Shown piece after piece: positions 53,513-62,561 of a stretch of DNA of 64,000 bases. The DNA is from CAYJAZ01 sp964369185 (GTDB lineage Bacteria > Desulfobacterota > Desulfovibrionia > Desulfovibrionales > Desulfovibrionaceae): positions 31,248 through 95,247 of the forward strand of contig CAYJEN010000002.1 of NCBI GenBank assembly GCA_964369185.1, given 5' to 3'. The first letter of the stretch is position 1. The number at the start of each line of letters is the position of its first letter. The translations under genes were made by a program, and so were the position numbers. The notes under the pieces were generated by a model. The model was not told the DNA's origin. It saw only the letters and a list, made by a program, of their open reading frames with translations, and did not search any database.

Positions 53513-56500
53513 GTGGAAAAAAACGAATATTATCTAGGTTTGGATATTGGAACATCTTCTATTGGATTTGCAGTAACAGATAAGGACTATAATGTCATTA
53601 AAAAAGGTAAGAAATTCTTTTGGGGAGTGCGCCTTTTTGAAGAAGGTAAAACTGCGGAGGAAAGAAGAATAAGTAGAACGAATAGGCGAAGACTCCAAAG
53701 GCGAAAAGATAGAATGAAACTTTTACAATCGCTATTTATGAATGAAATAAATAAAATAGATTCTCTCTTTTTTATGCGTTTGAATGAAAGTATGTATCAC
53801 TTTGACGATAGAAGTGATGGTATTGGAATGCATACTCTTTTTGATGACAAAAACTATACAGATAAAAACTTTCATCAAAAATATAGAACATTCTATCATC
53901 TTCGTAAAGATTTATTAGAGGGAAAAGTCAGTGATGTTAGACTACTATACTTAGGAATTGCTCACATCATAAAAAACAGGGGTCATTTTTTATTTGAAGG
54001 AGAGAATCTTTCTGCCGTCAGTGACTTTTCAAATGTTTTCAAAGTGCTTGAAGTTTACATAGATGAAAATAATCTTTCTTCAAGTTTCGCCTTTAGCGAC
54101 ATGACAAAACTTGAAGGAATTTTAAAAGAAAATACACTTTCATTGCGTGATAAAGAAAGAAAAATTACAGAATTATTTATTGAAAAACCAAGTACTTTTG
54201 ATAAAACTCTTGTTAAATTAATGCTTGGTATGACGGCAGATGTAGCAAAGCTGTTTGATGTTGAAGAGAATGAGACCTTACAAAAGAAAAAAGTTAATTT
54301 TAGAGGAAACTTTGAAGAAGAAGCTTTAGAGCTTCAACAACTTTTAGGAGATGATTTTACTCTAATTGAATTAGTAAAATCTATTTATGATTGGGCTTTA
54401 CTCTCAAATATTTTGTCAGGCAACCCTTTTATATCTTACGCTAAAGTAGATCTTTACAATGAACATAAAGCAGATTTAAAAAAATTGAAAGAGTTTGTAA
54501 AGAAATATATTCCTAACAAATATCAAGAAATTTTTGTTCAAGAAGATTTAAATACTAATTATCCTGCATATATCGGAATGACAAAGAAAAATGGTAAAAA
54601 GCAGGTTGTTAAAAATAATAAATGTTCCCAAGAAGATTTTTGTTCTTTTTTAGCAAAACAAATCAACAAACTTGAAGTTTCAGATGACTATCTATCACTT
54701 GTTGAAAAAATAGAGCAAAAAACACTGCTTCCTAAAGCAATTTCAAAAGATAATGGAGTAATTCCTTATCAAGTTCATCAAGCAGAATTGCAGAAAATTT
54801 TAGAAGTAAATGCGAATAAATTTCCATTTCTAAATGAAAGTGATGGTGATTTTACTATCTTACAAAAAATAGATTTACTGCTCAAGTATAGAATCCCTTA
54901 TTACGTGGGACCTCTTAATAATAACTCAAAATATTCGTGGGTAGTAAAAAATCTAAAAGGAAAAATAACACCGTGGAATTTCGATAAAGTTGTGAACAAG
55001 GAAGTAAGTGCAGAAAATTTTATTCTTAGATTAACAAATAAGTGTACGTATTTAAAAGATGAATTTGTATTACCTAAAAATTCATTACTTTATAGTAAAT
55101 ATATGGTTTTAAATGAATTGAATAATTTAAAAATCAATGGAGATGAAATTTCAATAACTTTAAAAAAAGAACTGTATGAATCTCTTTTTAAACATAAATT
55201 AAAAGTGACTCTTACAGATATAGAACGACATCTTATAAAATCATGTAAAGCAGAAAAAGGACTTACTCTCACGGGGGTAGATAAGGATTTTAAAGCAAAT
55301 TTAAAATCATATCAAGATTTTGTAGGTATTTTTGATGAAGAATACGTAAAGCAGCATGAGGGTATGATTGAAGATATTATTAGATGGATAACTCTATTTT
55401 CGCAATCTAAAGAGATGGTTATTCACAAAATAAGGGATAATTACCCAAATATATCAGATGAGCAATTAAAAAAGATAAAATCTCTTTCTTATACAGGCTG
55501 GGGAAGATTCTCTAAGAAATTTCTTATGGATATTCAAGGAGCTAATAAAGAAACAGGTGAAGTTTCAAGTATCATTACAGCTTTATTAGAAACAAATAAT
55601 AATTTAATGCAGTTATTGAGTAACTCTTATACTTACTTAGATAAAATAAAAGAAACTAATAAGATAGAGTACGGTACTAAAGTAGAACCTAAAGATATTG
55701 AAGCTCTTTATTGTTCACCGGCAGTAAAAAAAGCGATTTGGCAGGCAGTACAAATTGTGTACGAAGTAGAAAAAACTATGAAAGGAAAGCCAAGTAAGCT
55801 CTTTATTGAAGTTGCTCGTGAAGATGGTGAAAAATTAAGAACTACCTCAAGGCATAAAGCCTTGTTAGCTACATACCAGAGTATAAAAAATGAATATCAA
55901 GATGTTTATGAAGAGCTAAAGGATAAGGATGATAAGCGTCTTCAAAGTAAAAAGCTCTATCTTTACTTTATGCAATTGGGTAGATGCGCATATACAGGTG
56001 AACGTATTGATATTGATAAATTATCTAATCAAAACCTTTATGATATTGACCATATTTACCCACGTTCAAAAACTAAAGATGACAGCTTACATAATAACTT
56101 GGTGTTAGTAACTAAGAAAGCGAATTCTGAAAAAGGTGATACATATCCTATTCCTGAAAAGTTTCGTCAAGAAAATTTATGGAAGTTGTGGGTCAAGGAT
56201 AAAAAGAATAAGCTTATAACGCAAGAAAAATACGATAGGTTAATACGTAGAACTTCATTTTCTGATAAAGAGCTGGAAGGTTTTATTGCACGCTCTTTAG
56301 TAGAAACGCGTCAATCTACAAAAGCAGTGGCAGAAATTTTTGAAAATTACTATAAAAATGAAAAATCTTCAAAGGTTGTTTATGTAAAAGCAGGAAATAT
56401 AAGCACTTTTAGACAGCACTTTGATATTGTGAAAGTGCGTGAATTAAATGACTATCATCATGCGCATGATGCGTATTTATCAGTAGTTGTTGGAAATGTT

Positions 56501-57580
56501 TTCAGTACAAAATTTACTGATAATTTTTATAAAAACATCTCTACAGCAACCTATAGCCTTCGTCCTGAAGCATTTTATTCTCGTGATGTTTCAAAGGGCG
56601 ATTATTTTGCATGGAAAGGTGATGGAACAAGTATATCAAAAGTGAAAGAAGTGCTTACTAACAATAAGATATTGTTTACACGACAAGCTCGAAAAGTTAG
56701 TGGAGCATTGTTTGATGCTACGATTTATAAAAAGGGCGAAGGAGAATTTGCAGTTAAAAATCCTACAAATCAGCAGGAACAAAGGTATAAGCTTACTAAC
56801 CTTGAAAAGTATGGAGGCTTTAAGAAAGTGAAAGGAGCGTACTTCTGCGTGGTTGAACATGAAGAAAAGAAAAAAACGGTACGCAGTATTGAATATATTC
56901 CGATTTATGTATCTTCGCAAATAAAAGAAAATTCTGACTTAATTACTTACCTAGAAAATAGAAAAGATGAGCCTTTAAAAAAGGTAAAAGTTATTAAAAA
57001 AGTCATGCAAGTTGACTCTCTTGTAAACATAGATGGATTCCCAATGCATATTTCAGGGCGTCAAGGAAAACAAATTATTTTAAAAGGTGCAGTACAGCTT
57101 CAAGTCTCCAAGGAAAAGGAGAAATATATAAAGTATATACTCAATATTAAAAATAACTACAAAAAAAGTGAAAACTATAAAATTAGTGATTCCGCCTATT
57201 CTGAATATGAAAAATTATTTTCAAAAGGGAGAAACTTTAGAGAGGCTATAACTGAAAAAAATATCGAGCTTTATGATTTATTCACATTAAAATTAAAAGA
57301 AAGTATATATGCCAAACGTCTTTCTACTCAAGGGCTTACCTTGGAAAAGCAAAGAAATGTATTTATAAAGCTAGCACTAGAAGAGCAATGTGTAGCTCTT
57401 ATAAATATGCTTTCATTCTTTAAATGTAATGCTTCAAAAACTGATTTAAAACTTATTGGTGGTTCGGCAAATTGTGGAACATTGCTTATAGGAAAAAATA
57501 TAACAAAGTGCCAAAAAGTAGAACTAATTAATCAATCAATAACAGGTATATATGAGAAAAAAGTAAATCTATTGGGATAG
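53513..57580 (+). CDS. cas9: CRISPR-associated endonuclease Cas9, type II-A
   Basis: A 1355-residue nuclease close in size to S. pyogenes Cas9 (1368). It starts with GTG behind GAGGAGAAAG. RuvC-I has D11 in YYLGLDIGTSSIG. The Arg-rich bridge helix RRISRTNRRRLQRRKDRMK follows. RuvC-II has E766 in FIEVAREDGE. The HNH domain has DIDHIYPRS with H847, and RuvC-III has HHAHDAYLSVVVGN with D986. The C-terminal PAM-interacting region ends in INQSITGIYEKKVNLLG as in II-A enzymes, but the usual arginine positions before it are not conserved. All nuclease residues are intact, so it should be active. The gene is followed after 9 bases by cas1. Confidence 0.98.
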   Translation: MEKNEYYLGLDIGTSSIGFAVTDKDYNVIKKGKKFFWGVRLFEEGKTAEERRISRTNRRRLQRRKDRMKLLQSLFMNEINKIDSLFFMRLNESMYHFDDRSDGIGMHTLFDDKNYTDKNFHQKYRTFYHLRKDLLEGKVSDVRLLYLGIAHIIKNRGHFLFEGENLSAVSDFSNVFKVLEVYIDENNLSSSFAFSDMTKLEGILKENTLSLRDKERKITELFIEKPSTFDKTLVKLMLGMTADVAKLFDVEENETLQKKKVNFRGNFEEEALELQQLLGDDFTLIELVKSIYDWALLSNILSGNPFISYAKVDLYNEHKADLKKLKEFVKKYIPNKYQEIFVQEDLNTNYPAYIGMTKKNGKKQVVKNNKCSQEDFCSFLAKQINKLEVSDDYLSLVEKIEQKTLLPKAISKDNGVIPYQVHQAELQKILEVNANKFPFLNESDGDFTILQKIDLLLKYRIPYYVGPLNNNSKYSWVVKNLKGKITPWNFDKVVNKEVSAENFILRLTNKCTYLKDEFVLPKNSLLYSKYMVLNELNNLKINGDEISITLKKELYESLFKHKLKVTLTDIERHLIKSCKAEKGLTLTGVDKDFKANLKSYQDFVGIFDEEYVKQHEGMIEDIIRWITLFSQSKEMVIHKIRDNYPNISDEQLKKIKSLSYTGWGRFSKKFLMDIQGANKETGEVSSIITALLETNNNLMQLLSNSYTYLDKIKETNKIEYGTKVEPKDIEALYCSPAVKKAIWQAVQIVYEVEKTMKGKPSKLFIEVAREDGEKLRTTSRHKALLATYQSIKNEYQDVYEELKDKDDKRLQSKKLYLYFMQLGRCAYTGERIDIDKLSNQNLYDIDHIYPRSKTKDDSLHNNLVLVTKKANSEKGDTYPIPEKFRQENLWKLWVKDKKNKLITQEKYDRLIRRTSFSDKELEGFIARSLVETRQSTKAVAEIFENYYKNEKSSKVVYVKAGNISTFRQHFDIVKVRELNDYHHAHDAYLSVVVGNVFSTKFTDNFYKNISTATYSLRPEAFYSRDVSKGDYFAWKGDGTSISKVKEVLTNNKILFTRQARKVSGALFDATIYKKGEGEFAVKNPTNQQEQRYKLTNLEKYGGFKKVKGAYFCVVEHEEKKKTVRSIEYIPIYVSSQIKENSDLITYLENRKDEPLKKVKVIKKVMQVDSLVNIDGFPMHISGRQGKQIILKGAVQLQVSKEKEKYIKYILNIKNNYKKSENYKISDSAYSEYEKLFSKGRNFREAITEKNIELYDLFTLKLKESIYAKRLSTQGLTLEKQRNVFIKLALEEQCVALINMLSFFKCNASKTDLKLIGGSANCGTLLIGKNITKCQKVELINQSITGIYEKKVNLLG

Positions 57581-57589
57581 GAGGAGTGT

Positions 57590-58462
57590 ATGAGTTTTAG
57601 AGTTGTCGTTATTTCTAAGTCTGCTAAGCTTGATTTGAAAATCAATCATTTAGTTGTGAGAGATCCTGAAATTACTAGAATTCATATATCAGAGATAGCT
57701 GTACTTATTATAGAAAATACAGCTATCTCCCTCACCTCTGCTCTTCTGGCAGAGCTTATAAAACACAAAGTAAAAGTTATTTTTTGTGATGAAAAACGTA
57801 ATCCAATCTCAGAGTTGATTCCTTATTATGGAAGTCATGACTGTAGTTTAAAGCTCTCTATGCAACTTATGTGGAAAGAAGAGACTAAGCAAAACGTTTG
57901 GACTGAAATTATCAAACAAAAAATATCTAAGCAAAAGGAGGTGTTAGAGTACTATAAAAAAGAGGATTATTTAAAACTTGAGAAGTATGTTTATGAAGTT
58001 GAATTAAATGATATATCAAATAGAGAAGGGCATGCCGCAAAGGTTTATTTTAATTCTCTTTTTGGTAAAACATTTTCGCGCGGGGAAGATTGCTATATTA
58101 ATGCCGGTTTGAACTATGGTTACGCAATTTTGCTTTCAGCGTTTAATCGTGAAATTGTTTCATCAGGTTATTTGACTCAGCTTGGTATTTTTCATAAAAA
58201 TATGTTTAATCCCTTTAACTTATCATGTGACTTAATGGAAGCTTTTAGACCAATTGTCGACTATAAAATAAAGTCGATGAATCTTAAAAAATTTGAAAAA
58301 GAAGAAAAAATGCAGCTTGTTGATGTTCTCAATAAGGAAGTTAATATAGGTGGCACAAGGCAGTACTTGATAAATGCAATTAGGCTTTATATAAAAAGTG
58401 CGTTTGATATGCTTAATGAGCAAGAAAATGCGCAAATAAAGGTATATTCAATTGAGTTATAG
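57590..58462 (+). CDS. cas1: Cas1 integrase, type II
   Basis: A 290-residue Cas1 of the type II branch. Metal-binding residues are E146 (NREGHAAKVYF), H202 (LGIFHKNMFNPFNLS) and E217 (DLMEAFRP). With Cas2 it integrates new spacers at the leader end. GGAGGAGTGT precedes the ATG; cas2 starts 4 bases after its stop. Confidence 0.97.
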   Translation: MSFRVVVISKSAKLDLKINHLVVRDPEITRIHISEIAVLIIENTAISLTSALLAELIKHKVKVIFCDEKRNPISELIPYYGSHDCSLKLSMQLMWKEETKQNVWTEIIKQKISKQKEVLEYYKKEDYLKLEKYVYEVELNDISNREGHAAKVYFNSLFGKTFSRGEDCYINAGLNYGYAILLSAFNREIVSSGYLTQLGIFHKNMFNPFNLSCDLMEAFRPIVDYKIKSMNLKKFEKEEKMQLVDVLNKEVNIGGTRQYLINAIRLYIKSAFDMLNEQENAQIKVYSIEL

Positions 58463-58466
58463 ATAT

Positions 58467-58772
58467 ATGAGAATATTACTATTTTTTGATTTACCTACTG
58501 TTTCAAGCAGTGATGTTCGTAATTATGCACGCTTTAGGAAGTTCTTGCTTAAAAATGGTTTTTTAATGCTCCAAGAGTCTGTATATTGTAAACTTGCGCT
58601 CAATCAAACTGTCGTTGATAGTGTTATGAATTTATTACGAAAAAATAAACCTCCTAACGGAAATGTAATGCTTTTGTGTGTTACAGAAAAGCAATTTTCT
58701 AAAATGGAGTTTTTAGTTGGTGAAAAAACAAGTAGCACTTTAGATACAACCGATAGGCTGGTAATTTTATGA
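58467..58772 (+). CDS. cas2: Cas2, type II
   Basis: The ATG at 58467 gives 101 residues beginning MRILLFFDLPTVSS, the normal Cas2 start with the conserved aspartate. A TTG at 58452 would overlap cas1 and is unlikely. It forms the Cas1-Cas2 complex. The stop overlaps the csn2 start (ATGA). Confidence 0.97.
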   Translation: MRILLFFDLPTVSSSDVRNYARFRKFLLKNGFLMLQESVYCKLALNQTVVDSVMNLLRKNKPPNGNVMLLCVTEKQFSKMEFLVGEKTSSTLDTTDRLVIL

Positions 58773-59440
58773 TTTTTTCCTATCCTCTTTTTTCATCTCC
58801 TTTTGAACTTGAAGAGGAGAAGATTTCAGTTCTGATTATTGAAAATAAGGCATATTTTAGACGAATCCTTCATGATTTATTTTTACAATCTAGTGGATTG
58901 GAAGGCGAATGCCTGTTTTTTGATAATGATAAAGAACTGAAAATATCAAAATCTGCTGAAATCATAATAGATTTTTTTCATATCGATATAAATCAGACTA
59001 AAAACTTAACAAAGCTCTATACTGCACTAAAAAGTGACTATATGGGCGGTGAAAACTATGGAAAATATTTAGATTTATCATCTAACATATCTTCCTTTAT
59101 GACAGAATTGATTGCAGATTTTGAGTATGACCTAATTTATGATGAGCAAGTTGACTTAGCTCAGTTTTTTAAAGCAATAGGTTTAAAGTTTTCACTTGAA
59201 GAAAAGGATTTCTTAGAGCGACTCATGGACTATCTTCTTTTATTGAGTAAATACTTTCAGATAAAAATTTTTATTTTAGTAAATTTGAAGTCTTTGTTGA
59301 CTGATGACGAACTGGCAAACTTTTACAAATTTTTATTTTATAATAAGATTGTGGTATTGTTGATAGAAAGTCAGTTAAAGAGTAAAAATGGAGATGAAAA
59401 AGTCAGAATAATAGATCAGGATCTCTGTATAATCGATTGA
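58769..59440 (+). CDS. csn2: Csn2, adaptation protein of type II-A
   Basis: A 223-residue protein in the fourth position of the operon, of the expected length for short Csn2. LFSSPFELEEEKISVLIIEN and YDEQVDLAQFFKAIGLKF and the terminal IVVLLIESQ stretch match the family pattern. Csn2 forms a ring on DNA ends during spacer acquisition. Its presence defines subtype II-A. Confidence 0.92.
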   Translation: MIFSYPLFSSPFELEEEKISVLIIENKAYFRRILHDLFLQSSGLEGECLFFDNDKELKISKSAEIIIDFFHIDINQTKNLTKLYTALKSDYMGGENYGKYLDLSSNISSFMTELIADFEYDLIYDEQVDLAQFFKAIGLKFSLEEKDFLERLMDYLLLLSKYFQIKIFILVNLKSLLTDDELANFYKFLFYNKIVVLLIESQLKSKNGDEKVRIIDQDLCIID

Positions 59441-59529
59441 CATATATTTTAGTAAATGTTATTCAATAATTAACGCTATGTTACCATGAAAACTAGAAGT
59501 GTAGTGGCTTTTATATTCTCAAATTTGAG
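59441..59529 (+). promoter_or_regulatory. CRISPR leader with ATTTGAG anchor
   Basis: AT-rich stretch between csn2 and the first repeat. Its last seven bases are ATTTGAG, the same leader-anchoring sequence described at the leader-repeat junction of streptococcal type II-A arrays. Just before it (59496-59524) is a stretch resembling a decayed repeat (GTGTAGT..TTTTATAT..TCTCAAAT). The promoter was not identified with certainty; TATGTT at 59477 is a candidate -10. Confidence 0.7.
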
Positions 59530-61716
59530 GTTTGAGAATAGTGTAGTTTTATATGGTACTCAAACTCACTCGTGGACTAATTTGACTTAGTTCGTGTTTG
59601 AGAATAGTGTAGTTTTATATGGTACTCAAACTTTTGTGTTTTTATTTATTTGTTGTTATAAGTTTGAGAATAGTGTAGTTTTATATGGTACTCAAACATA
59701 CAGCAAAGTCAATAAGAGAACACATACGTTTGAGAATAGTGTAGTTTTATATGGTACTCAAACACTGTTATAGATAATATCTCTCAAGAGCCTGTTTGAG
59801 AATAGTGTAGTTTTATATGGTACTCAAACTCAGGTGCAACTTGTACCGCTCCAAATGGTGTTTGAGAATAGTGTAGTTTTATATGGTACTCAAACAACGA
59901 ATAGTATTAGCTACAGTATCAATTAGTTTGAGAATAGTGTAGTTTTATATGGTACTCAAACAGCTGCCAGACCCAATAGGTAGACAAAAGAGTTTGAGAA
60001 TAGTGTAGTTTTATATGGTACTCAAACGTTGTTCCTTCAGCCACTGACATAGCTCTTGTTTGAGAATAGTGTAGTTTTATATGGTACTCAAACAGTTCCT
60101 CGCTTACTGCTTCACCTTTTTTCGTTTGAGAATAGTGTAGTTTTATATGGTACTCAAACTATCATAAGAACCCGCTTCCCACTCTGCATGTTTGAGAATA
60201 GTGTAGTTTTATATGGTACTCAAACACCAACTCACGAAGAAGCGCAAGATGTGTAGTTTGAGAATAGTGTAGTTTTATATGGTACTCAAACACAGACTGC
60301 GCCCCATGTTGGACTGCAAATGTTTGAGAATAGTGTAGTTTTATATGGTACTCAAACAGACAACTCAGTTCGTAACTTTACATTTATGTTTGAGAATAGT
60401 GTAGTTTTATATGGTACTCAAACAATTCAACCAAAGGCTATGGTAAAAGTAGAGTTTGAGAATAGTGTAGTTTTATATGGTACTCAAACAATTCGGTACG
60501 ATGTGCCCAATATGTGCAAGTTTGAGAATAGTGTAGTTTTATATGGTACTCAAACATTCAAGCCTGTAAAATCGAAGAGGAAAAAGTTTGAGAATAGTGT
60601 AGTTTTATATGGTACTCAAACTAAAATCAACTGGTGCTGGTTGTTCGATAGGTTTGAGAATAGTGTAGTTTTATATGGTACTCAAACATCAGGTACCATT
60701 GATGCGCAGTTTACTGCGTTTGAGAATAGTGTAGTTTTATATGGTACTCAAACAAAGAAAATCGCTCATACGATGCTTATTATAGTTTGAGAATAGTGTA
60801 GTTTTATATGGTACTCAAACAAATGATAAAATTATAGTATAAAACCGTATGTTTGAGAATAGTGTAGTTTTATATGGTACTCAAACTATGGGGAGAGTGG
60901 CAAACATACCTAGATAGTTTGAGAATAGTGTAGTTTTATATGGTACTCAAACGCAAGTAATCCATCATGGTATGTTGACGGAGTTTGAGAATAGTGTAGT
61001 TTTATATGGTACTCAAACTATAGGTTTTTTAGTACCGTTCCAATTTAAGTTTGAGAATAGTGTAGTTTTATATGGTACTCAAACTTTGCGTATCCTGCCC
61101 TCTCTTCCACGCACGTTTGAGAATAGTGTAGTTTTATATGGTACTCAAACAAGCAGATAGACGCCAAAATAAAAAGAAAAGTTTGAGAATAGTGTAGTTT
61201 TATATGGTACTCAAACACATTTTTGCCCAAAGATGGGCGAAGCTATGTTTGAGAATAGTGTAGTTTTATATGGTACTCAAACTTGTTCTTCTTCCTTTTT
61301 GCGAATGGTGGTGTTTGAGAATAGTGTAGTTTTATATGGTATTCAAACAAGTTTTGAGAATGAATAGGATACTGGAGTGTTTGAGAATAGTGTAGTTTTA
61401 TATGGTACTCAAACCTGTTAGCCCCTCTGTAACGGCTCCGAGGGTTTGAGAATAGTGTAGTTTTATATGGTACTCAAACCAGCATTGCCCTATCCTTTCG
61501 CCAGCCACTGTTTGAGAATAGTGTAGTTTTATATGGTACTCAAACCTTTTTGATATACTTTATCAAGTAAATTAGGTTTGAGAATAGTGTAGTTTTATAT
61601 GGTACTCAAACCGTCTTCGGGTGTTTTAAGTGGTAAAGCTAGTTTGAGAATAGTGTAGTTTTATATGGTACTCAAACTTCTATATTCTCTACTTTGTACA
61701 TCTCCCCGTTTGAGAA
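59530..61716 (+). CRISPR. CRISPR array: 33 repeats of 36 bp, 33 spacers
   Basis: Repeats begin GTTTGAGAATAGTGTAG and end ATATGGTACTCAAAC. The unit of 66 bases holds a 30-base spacer, except one of 31 (60754-60784) and one of 29 (61415-61443). Full repeats run from 59530 to 61677. The last spacer (61678-61707) is followed by a fragment GTTTGAGAA (61708-61716), which marks the old, trailer end. The repeat at 61313-61348 has one change (C to T in its final third). All others are identical by eye. The repeat is similar to streptococcal and other Firmicutes II-A repeats. Open frames in this stretch are artefacts of the repeat. Confidence 0.99.
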
Positions 61717-61832
61717 AAAGCCAATTATAAAAAAAAAGTCATTGAAACGGGAACAAAAAAAGAAATCCTATTGGCGATATTAATCAATAAAAAATCAGAA
61801 TTCCAAAAAAGAATCCAATAGTAAGCGAAACT

Positions 61833-62126
61833 TTACCCGATAGAAATAGTTTTATTTATTGTCTTTTTCACTACTGGATTTATTCTAGAAGAATCAACTA
61901 AGTCGACACGAATTTGCAGTATTTTTTCAAGTTCTTGCTGAAAAGCGATAAAGTCTATAAGACTGCACTCAGGACTTACATCTACCAAAAAGTCAATATC
62001 GCTCTCTTGTGTGTCAGTTCCGTTTGCTACTGAACCAAAAACTCTAAGATTATAGAAATATTCATTATTCTTGATAATTTCAATAAGTTCAGATAGTTTT
62101 TCTTTCAATTTTTCTGAAGGTCGCAT
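61833..62126 (-). CDS. MNT-type minimal nucleotidyltransferase
   Basis: A 97-residue protein with the nucleotidyltransferase motif GSVANGTDTQESDIDFLVD (GSxxxG..DxD), followed by ELEKILQIRVDLVDSSRI. Such proteins are the antitoxins of HEPN-MNT modules and modify the toxin by AMP transfer. No HEPN gene is next to it, so it is an orphan or has an unusual partner. The start follows the end of the 88-residue gene on the same strand (15 bases). Confidence 0.85.
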   Translation of the reverse strand: MRPSEKLKEKLSELIEIIKNNEYFYNLRVFGSVANGTDTQESDIDFLVDVSPECSLIDFIAFQQELEKILQIRVDLVDSSRINPVVKKTINKTISIG

Positions 62127-62141
62127 ATAGGATTCCTATTA

Positions 62142-62408
62142 TTAATAGTCAGAAATATCATCATAAGAGTCACTAGGGTCATATTTCCAGTATCTTTCAG
62201 CAAGTTCTTCGCTATTATAAAGAATAAGACAGCTGAAATCCATATCCTCGATAGGTAGTATTTCAGGGTCAAAAAATCCAAACAGATACTGTTCTCTAAG
62301 GTTTGTTTTTAAAATATCATCACTTAAAAGAACTGTTTGTATTTCTTCATGATTTACTAAAATACGACCTACTTGTGTTCCATTTTCATCGATTATTGCT
62401 GTTTGCAT
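62142..62408 (-). CDS. Hypothetical protein upstream of the MNT gene
   Basis: An 88-residue acidic protein (..FFDPEILPIEDMDFSCL..). The ATG follows AAAAGGAGTTTTAAT. I recognise no family. Being in front of the MNT gene with 15 bases between, it could be its partner, but it does not look like HEPN. Confidence 0.5.
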   Translation of the reverse strand: MQTAIIDENGTQVGRILVNHEEIQTVLLSDDILKTNLREQYLFGFFDPEILPIEDMDFSCLILYNSEELAERYWKYDPSDSYDDISDY

Positions 62409-62447
62409 ATTAAAACTCCTTTTTATTTATTTTCAAAATTTCAAAAC

Positions 62448-62476
62448 TTGACAAAGAGAATCAAATACTCTAAAAA
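62448..62476 (+). promoter_or_regulatory. Candidate promoter of the HsdM/S-like gene
   Basis: TTGACA (62448-62453), 17 bases, TAAAAA (62471-62476), then about 85 bases to the ATG at 62562. Confidence 0.45.
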
Positions 62477-62561
62477 ATATTAGGTAGTGATTGTCTTTTT
62501 TTTATAAATAGGGAAAAATCTTTTTCTTGTCAAGAGAAAATTAAGAGGGTAAATTAAGAGT

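Noticed and set aside
60056..61230. Open frames of 60-160 codons within the array on both strands, encoding repeated FENSVVLYGTQT-like peptides
   Set aside because: They result from the 36-bp repeat being free of stops in some frames; there are no ribosome-binding sites and the spacers disrupt any conservation.
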